Assembly: GCA_965658765.1 (NCBI GenBank)
Contig: CBFHTO010000064.1
Coordinates: forward strand, 1 to 19,396
Reading direction: 5' to 3'
Length of the DNA: 19,396 nt
Source of the DNA: Glaciecola sp965658765
Lineage (GTDB): Bacteria > Pseudomonadota > Gammaproteobacteria > Enterobacterales > Alteromonadaceae
The notes beneath the pieces were generated by a model. It saw only the letters and a list, made by a program, of their open reading frames with translations. It was not told the origin of the DNA and did no database searches. Numbering within the stretch: position 1 is the stretch's first letter; every line of letters starts with the position of its first letter. Positions 16,194 through 19,396 of this stretch are shown here, piece by piece. A program made the translations under genes and the position numbers.

Positions 16194-16390
16194 TTGTTCT
16201 CGACTTCTTTGGGCTTGGTTTTATGTTTAAAATCCACTAGTCATAGCACTACTTTATATCATGTGCAGAAACTAGCTAAAAATATATTGAAACAAAATAT
16301 GACCATTAAAAGAGACCAATATATTTAAAATATTTATTCACACACCGTTTTCTGTAACAATCTAGCATATCAACAAAATAAGAGTACGTT
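16194..16390. other. Divergent AT-rich intergenic region between ydbS-like gene and murB
   Basis: These 197 bases contain the promoters for both the minus-strand PH-domain operon and the plus-strand murB operon. I found no -35/-10 pair good enough to call on either strand and no clear dyad. Confidence 0.5.
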
Positions 16391-17392
16391 TTGCGCCAGT
16401 CCTTAAAACATCATCATACCTTCTCATTAGAGGCATCGTGCAAAGAATTTAAGGCATTCGATAGCCTTGCCCAGTTGGTACAGCTTATAGAGGGGCTAAA
16501 CCCAAATGACTACATTATATTGGGTTCAGGCAGTAATACTGTTTTTGTAGATGACGTATCGTTTGCTGTATTTCAAAATAAAATTCAAGGTTTAAGCTTA
16601 GATAAGCGTGACGACGCCTACTTATTAAAAGTGGGGGCAGGTAATAATTGGCATGAGCTAGTGTCGTGGTGTGTCGAGCAAGGCATTAATGGTTTTGAAA
16701 ACCTTGCGCTTATTCCTGGTACGGTTGGCGCTGCGCCAATTCAAAATATCGGGGCATATGGAGTCGAGGTAGAACGATTTATCGAGAGCGTCGAATTCTA
16801 TGACACTGAAATAAAATGTGTGGGTCAATTTGACCATGATGAATGTGAGCTCGGTTATAGAGACAGTATCTTCAAACGACAGTCTCAAAATAAAAGAATC
16901 ATTACGCAGGTTAATTTTAAAATTCCGAAAGACTATCAAATAGAGTGCTCATACTCGCCTCTTGATAAACTTGAGCAGCCGTCTGCGAAAGATGTATATA
17001 CGCGTGTGATTGAAGTACGACAGAGTAAATTGCCAAGCTTAAATGAGTTTGGTAATGCGGGAAGCTTTTTTAAAAATCCAATTGTGGATATTAAGCACTT
17101 AGGTCGTATTCAAAATAATTGGCCGAATATTCCGACCTTCAAAATCAACGATGAATACCATAAGGTGCCAGCAGCTTGGCTGATCGACAGTCTTGGCTTT
17201 AAAGGCCAACGCCTTGGCGGGGTCAAGTGTTTTGAAAAACAACCTTTGGTATTGGTCAATACTGGGGATGGCAAGGGCAGTGAGCTTGTTGCGCTTGCTT
17301 CGAAAATTAAGCAAGCAGTTTATGACGAGTTTGGTATCGATCTTGAAAATGAAGTGAGGCTGTTAGCGCGCAATGAAATGCTGCACTTATAA
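16391..17392 (+). CDS. murB: UDP-N-acetylenolpyruvoylglucosamine reductase
   Basis: This is the FAD-dependent reductase that makes UDP-N-acetylmuramate, the second committed step of peptidoglycan synthesis in the cytosol. At 333 residues it is close to the 342 of E. coli and of the same type I form. Visible landmarks are the FAD-binding GSGSN (45-49), ENLALIPGTVG (103-113), PIQNIGAYG (116-124), Arg157 in GYRDSIF, the catalytic proton donor Ser225 in GNAGSFFKNP, and Glu321 in ENEVR. The start is TTG at 16391 with AAGAG about 8 bases upstream. This frame has no upstream ATG, and the start aligns with the E. coli N-terminus. birA follows after 26 bases. MurB next to BirA matches the E. coli order. 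Confidence 0.95.
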   Translation: MRQSLKHHHTFSLEASCKEFKAFDSLAQLVQLIEGLNPNDYIILGSGSNTVFVDDVSFAVFQNKIQGLSLDKRDDAYLLKVGAGNNWHELVSWCVEQGINGFENLALIPGTVGAAPIQNIGAYGVEVERFIESVEFYDTEIKCVGQFDHDECELGYRDSIFKRQSQNKRIITQVNFKIPKDYQIECSYSPLDKLEQPSAKDVYTRVIEVRQSKLPSLNEFGNAGSFFKNPIVDIKHLGRIQNNWPNIPTFKINDEYHKVPAAWLIDSLGFKGQRLGGVKCFEKQPLVLVNTGDGKGSELVALASKIKQAVYDEFGIDLENEVRLLARNEMLHL

Positions 17393-17418
17393 ATACGCAC
17401 GTTATAAATTGGTGAACT

Positions 17419-18396
17419 GTGATTAAACAAACACTTGAACTCAGAAACAAACTATTGCATCGACTGAATGACCAAAATTTTCATTCGGGACAAGTTCTTG
17501 CAACACAGTTTAGTGTTAGCCGCACAGCAATATCAAATCACATTAAATCTCTGGTAGAGCTAGGAGTCGATGTTTTTAGCGTAAAAGGAAAAGGCTATAA
17601 ATTAGGGCGTTATTACGATTTACTTAATGCAGACCACATTCAAGATAGCTTAACGCATAGTTCACCAAAACCCATTATTATCAAAAGTGTTGTGGACTCG
17701 ACCAATGACATAGTGAAATCTATGCTCGACAATACGGAAAATGGCACATGTTGCTTGGCTGAGGCGCAAACCGCAGGGCGAGGTAGGCGAGGGCGAAAAT
17801 GGGTATCTCCTTTCGGAAGCAGTATTTATCTCAGTATGCATTGGCGATTTAAAGATGGCTATCAATCCATAACAGGCCTAAGCCTTTTGATTGGGATATG
17901 CGTTCATCAAGCCTTAGCTGAAATAGGTGTGCAAAACGCCAAATTAAAGTGGCCGAACGATGTGTACATCAATAATAAAAAAGTTGCAGGTATTTTAGTG
18001 GAAGTAGAAGGACAGGTGGATTCTGAGGTTTCGGCCGTTATTGGTATAGGAATAAATCTAAATTTACCTGAAACCATTGAGAGTATAGAACAAGCTTTTA
18101 CCGATGTTGCAAGAGAGATAGAGGGCACGTTGGACAGAAATGCATTGTGTGCACGCTTAATCGATAAGCTGTGGGGGCATCTCTGTGTTTTTGAGCAAGA
18201 GGGGCTTCAGCCATTTATAAAATATTGGCATAAACACGATCAATTTATCGAAAAATCGGTTCGTTTAATTACTGGAGAAAAGCACGTAGAAGGGGTCTGC
18301 AAAGGCATTGATTCGGGAGGCGCGCTATTACTCGCTAATAATGCGGGTGTGATCAAGCCATATTACGGAGGCGAAATCAGTGTTAGAGCCTTGTAA
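17419..18396 (+). CDS. birA: Biotin--[acetyl-CoA carboxylase] ligase and biotin operon repressor
   Basis: This 325-residue bifunctional protein activates biotin as biotinyl-AMP, transfers it to the carboxyl-carrier protein of acetyl-CoA carboxylase, and represses biotin synthesis genes. An N-terminal winged helix-turn-helix (about 20-62, with SGQVLATQFSVSRTAISNHI) shows it is the DNA-binding (group II) form. The catalytic part contains DSTN (93-96), the biotinyl-AMP loop GRGRRGR (120-126), KWPNDV (177-182) with the nearby lysines in NNKKVAGIL, and GIGIN. A C-terminal SH3-like domain ends the chain. The start is GTG at 17419. It overlaps the downstream coaX gene by 17 bases, so coupling is likely. 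Confidence 0.95.
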   Translation: MIKQTLELRNKLLHRLNDQNFHSGQVLATQFSVSRTAISNHIKSLVELGVDVFSVKGKGYKLGRYYDLLNADHIQDSLTHSSPKPIIIKSVVDSTNDIVKSMLDNTENGTCCLAEAQTAGRGRRGRKWVSPFGSSIYLSMHWRFKDGYQSITGLSLLIGICVHQALAEIGVQNAKLKWPNDVYINNKKVAGILVEVEGQVDSEVSAVIGIGINLNLPETIESIEQAFTDVAREIEGTLDRNALCARLIDKLWGHLCVFEQEGLQPFIKYWHKHDQFIEKSVRLITGEKHVEGVCKGIDSGGALLLANNAGVIKPYYGGEISVRAL

Positions 18397-19138
18397 CTTA
18401 TTAATCGATGTAGGCAATACAAGATTAAAGTACGCTATTTTTAAAGTCGGCGATGCGCTTAGCTCCATAGAGCCTCAATATCTTTGCATCGATACCGACT
18501 TTAGAGACGCATTGAATCAAATCTTCCATACCAACAAAATTGCTAACTGTTTATGTTCTTGCGTCGGTCATGCTCAGACCTTAAATACAATAGAAAGGAT
18601 CTCTATAGAGGCTAAGGCTTCATTCAACAGCGTGCAAACGCGTGATAAGCAGCAAGGCTTGATAAACGCGTACACTAAGCCAGAAAATATGGGGGTTGAC
18701 CGTTGGCTTGCAATGCTGGGCGCACGGGCATTGCAACAAGGTGTTTGTAGCCAAATTGTGGTTGACGCTGGAACAGCAATAACGGTTGATTTTGTGGAAA
18801 AAGATAAGCACTTGGGCGGTTGGATATGTGCTGGTTTGGAACTCGCTAGAAGCGCCATTGTATCAAAGGCGCCAAAAGTCTTCGATGTTGATTCTGTTGA
18901 AATGCATTTTGCGCCCGGCACAGATACACCGAATTGTGTTGCTAGTGGGGCTATGGCACAAGCGGTCGGAATCATACACGCCGCTCACACATGGTTTGAA
19001 AAGCGCACAATAAAACATCAAATTTTATTAACTGGTGGTGATTCAAAAATTATTTCTGAATGTTTAAGCTTAGAACATCGGCAAATTAATAATTTGGTTC
19101 TGGTCGGCTTGGCGATTATTTTAGAGTCTGATCATTGA
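18380..19138 (+). CDS. coaX: Type III pantothenate kinase
   Basis: This 252-residue kinase phosphorylates pantothenate, the first step of coenzyme A synthesis. It belongs to the ASKHA fold and needs a monovalent cation. Motifs: phosphate-binding DVGNTRLK (10-17), GVDRW (105-109) with catalytic Asp107, and VDAGTAITVD (128-137). The GG-x-I-x-PG region reads GGWICAG (146-152), with Ala where Pro is common. The length matches Pseudomonas CoaX (about 248). The start is GTG, preceded by a near-perfect GGAGG ribosome site eight bases upstream, inside birA. In E. coli the same chromosomal slot holds coaA, a structurally unrelated kinase for the same reaction. Confidence 0.94.
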   Translation: MLEPCNLLIDVGNTRLKYAIFKVGDALSSIEPQYLCIDTDFRDALNQIFHTNKIANCLCSCVGHAQTLNTIERISIEAKASFNSVQTRDKQQGLINAYTKPENMGVDRWLAMLGARALQQGVCSQIVVDAGTAITVDFVEKDKHLGGWICAGLELARSAIVSKAPKVFDVDSVEMHFAPGTDTPNCVASGAMAQAVGIIHAAHTWFEKRTIKHQILLTGGDSKIISECLSLEHRQINNLVLVGLAIILESDH

Positions 19139-19195
19139 AATCGCTCAAATTTGTATCAATAAGCGGTGCTTTTCCACTCAACTAGAATTAATTCG

Positions 19196-19255
19196 AAAAA
19201 AAAGTGTTTTTTTTCTCATTTGTCTCTTGCGCATCCGAAAATCTTACTCTAGAAT
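19196..19255 (+). promoter_or_regulatory. Stable-RNA promoter for the tRNA operon with UP-like element
   Basis: A -35 box TTGCGC (19227-19232) and a -10 box TAGAAT (19250-19255) are exactly 17 bases apart. The -10 is followed by a GC-rich discriminator (CGCACCC), typical of promoters under stringent control. Transcription would begin near 19262-19263, about 13 bases before the tRNA. Upstream lie A8 (19196-19203) and T8 (19207-19214) tracts separated by GTG, at roughly -67 to -49, fitting an UP element bound by the RNA polymerase alpha subunit. Confidence 0.75.
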
Positions 19256-19275
19256 TCGCACCCACTTGATGCAGT

Positions 19276-19351
<76 letters not shown>

Positions 19352-19360
19352 TCAATCTCT

Positions 19361-19396
19361 GGAGGGGTACCCAAGCGGTCAACGGGAGCAGACTGT
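19361..19396 (+). tRNA. tyrU: tRNA-Tyr (anticodon GUA), 5' part only
   Basis: The acceptor 5' strand GGAGGGG, the tyrosine-type D-arm with its start of a class II layout (CCAAGCGGTCAACGGGAGC), and the anticodon stem GCAGACT are present. The window ends after the first two anticodon bases (GT). It lies 9 bases after tRNA-Thr, as in the thrU-tyrU pair of E. coli. The variable arm and 3' half are outside the window. Confidence 0.88.

Overview
The window looks like chromosomal DNA from a low-GC marine gammaproteobacterium, most likely an alteromonad-type organism. That placement is inferred from protein style, AT-rich codon use and gene order, not from any search. It is bounded on the left by the last bases of a 5S rRNA gene with its terminator, and on the right by a tRNA-Thr(UGU) gene followed by a truncated tRNA-Tyr. 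Just before the tRNAs lies murB-birA-coaX. In E. coli K-12 the order is rrnB-murB-birA-coaA-thrU-tyrU-glyT-thrT-tufB. The two ends therefore match a conserved locus, but about 16 kb of other genes sits between the rRNA operon and murB, and coaA is replaced by the unrelated type III kinase coaX.

Layout: (1) 1-67, 5S tail and terminator. (2) 252-1910, glnK-amtB (PII protein and ammonium channel) with its own terminator. (3) 1952-2014, an array of nine heptamers. (4) 6513 down to 2116, minus strand, a three-gene overlapping operon of the AttEFGH type: ABC ATPase, large 10-TM FtsX-like permease, and an AttH/CrtC-like lipocalin-fold protein. (5) 6581-7378, a DTW-domain tRNA aminocarboxypropyltransferase. 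(6) 7657-12789, a tight plus-strand operon for a MacB-like ABC exporter with a separate ATPase, three consecutive and different HlyD/MacA-type periplasmic adaptors, and one 4-TM permease. (7) 12870-13889, a complete metallo-beta-lactamase-fold hydrolase. (8) 16193 down to 13970, minus strand, a YdbS-YdbT-like pair of membrane proteins with bacterial PH domains. (9) 16391-19138, murB-birA-coaX. (10) A stable-RNA promoter and two tRNAs.

The central part groups three envelope-associated systems: two mechanotransmission-type (FtsX/MacB) ABC systems and a YdbST-like pair. In Bacillus subtilis, a MacAB-like system (YknWXYZ) and YdbST both belong to the sigma-W antimicrobial-resistance response, so an envelope-defence role here is plausible but inferred. 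The most unusual element is the exporter with three tandem non-identical adaptors, two of them lipoproteins and only the third carrying a membrane-proximal C-terminal domain. I see no CRISPR array, transposase, integrase or phage gene, and no stretch over 300 bases without a gene.
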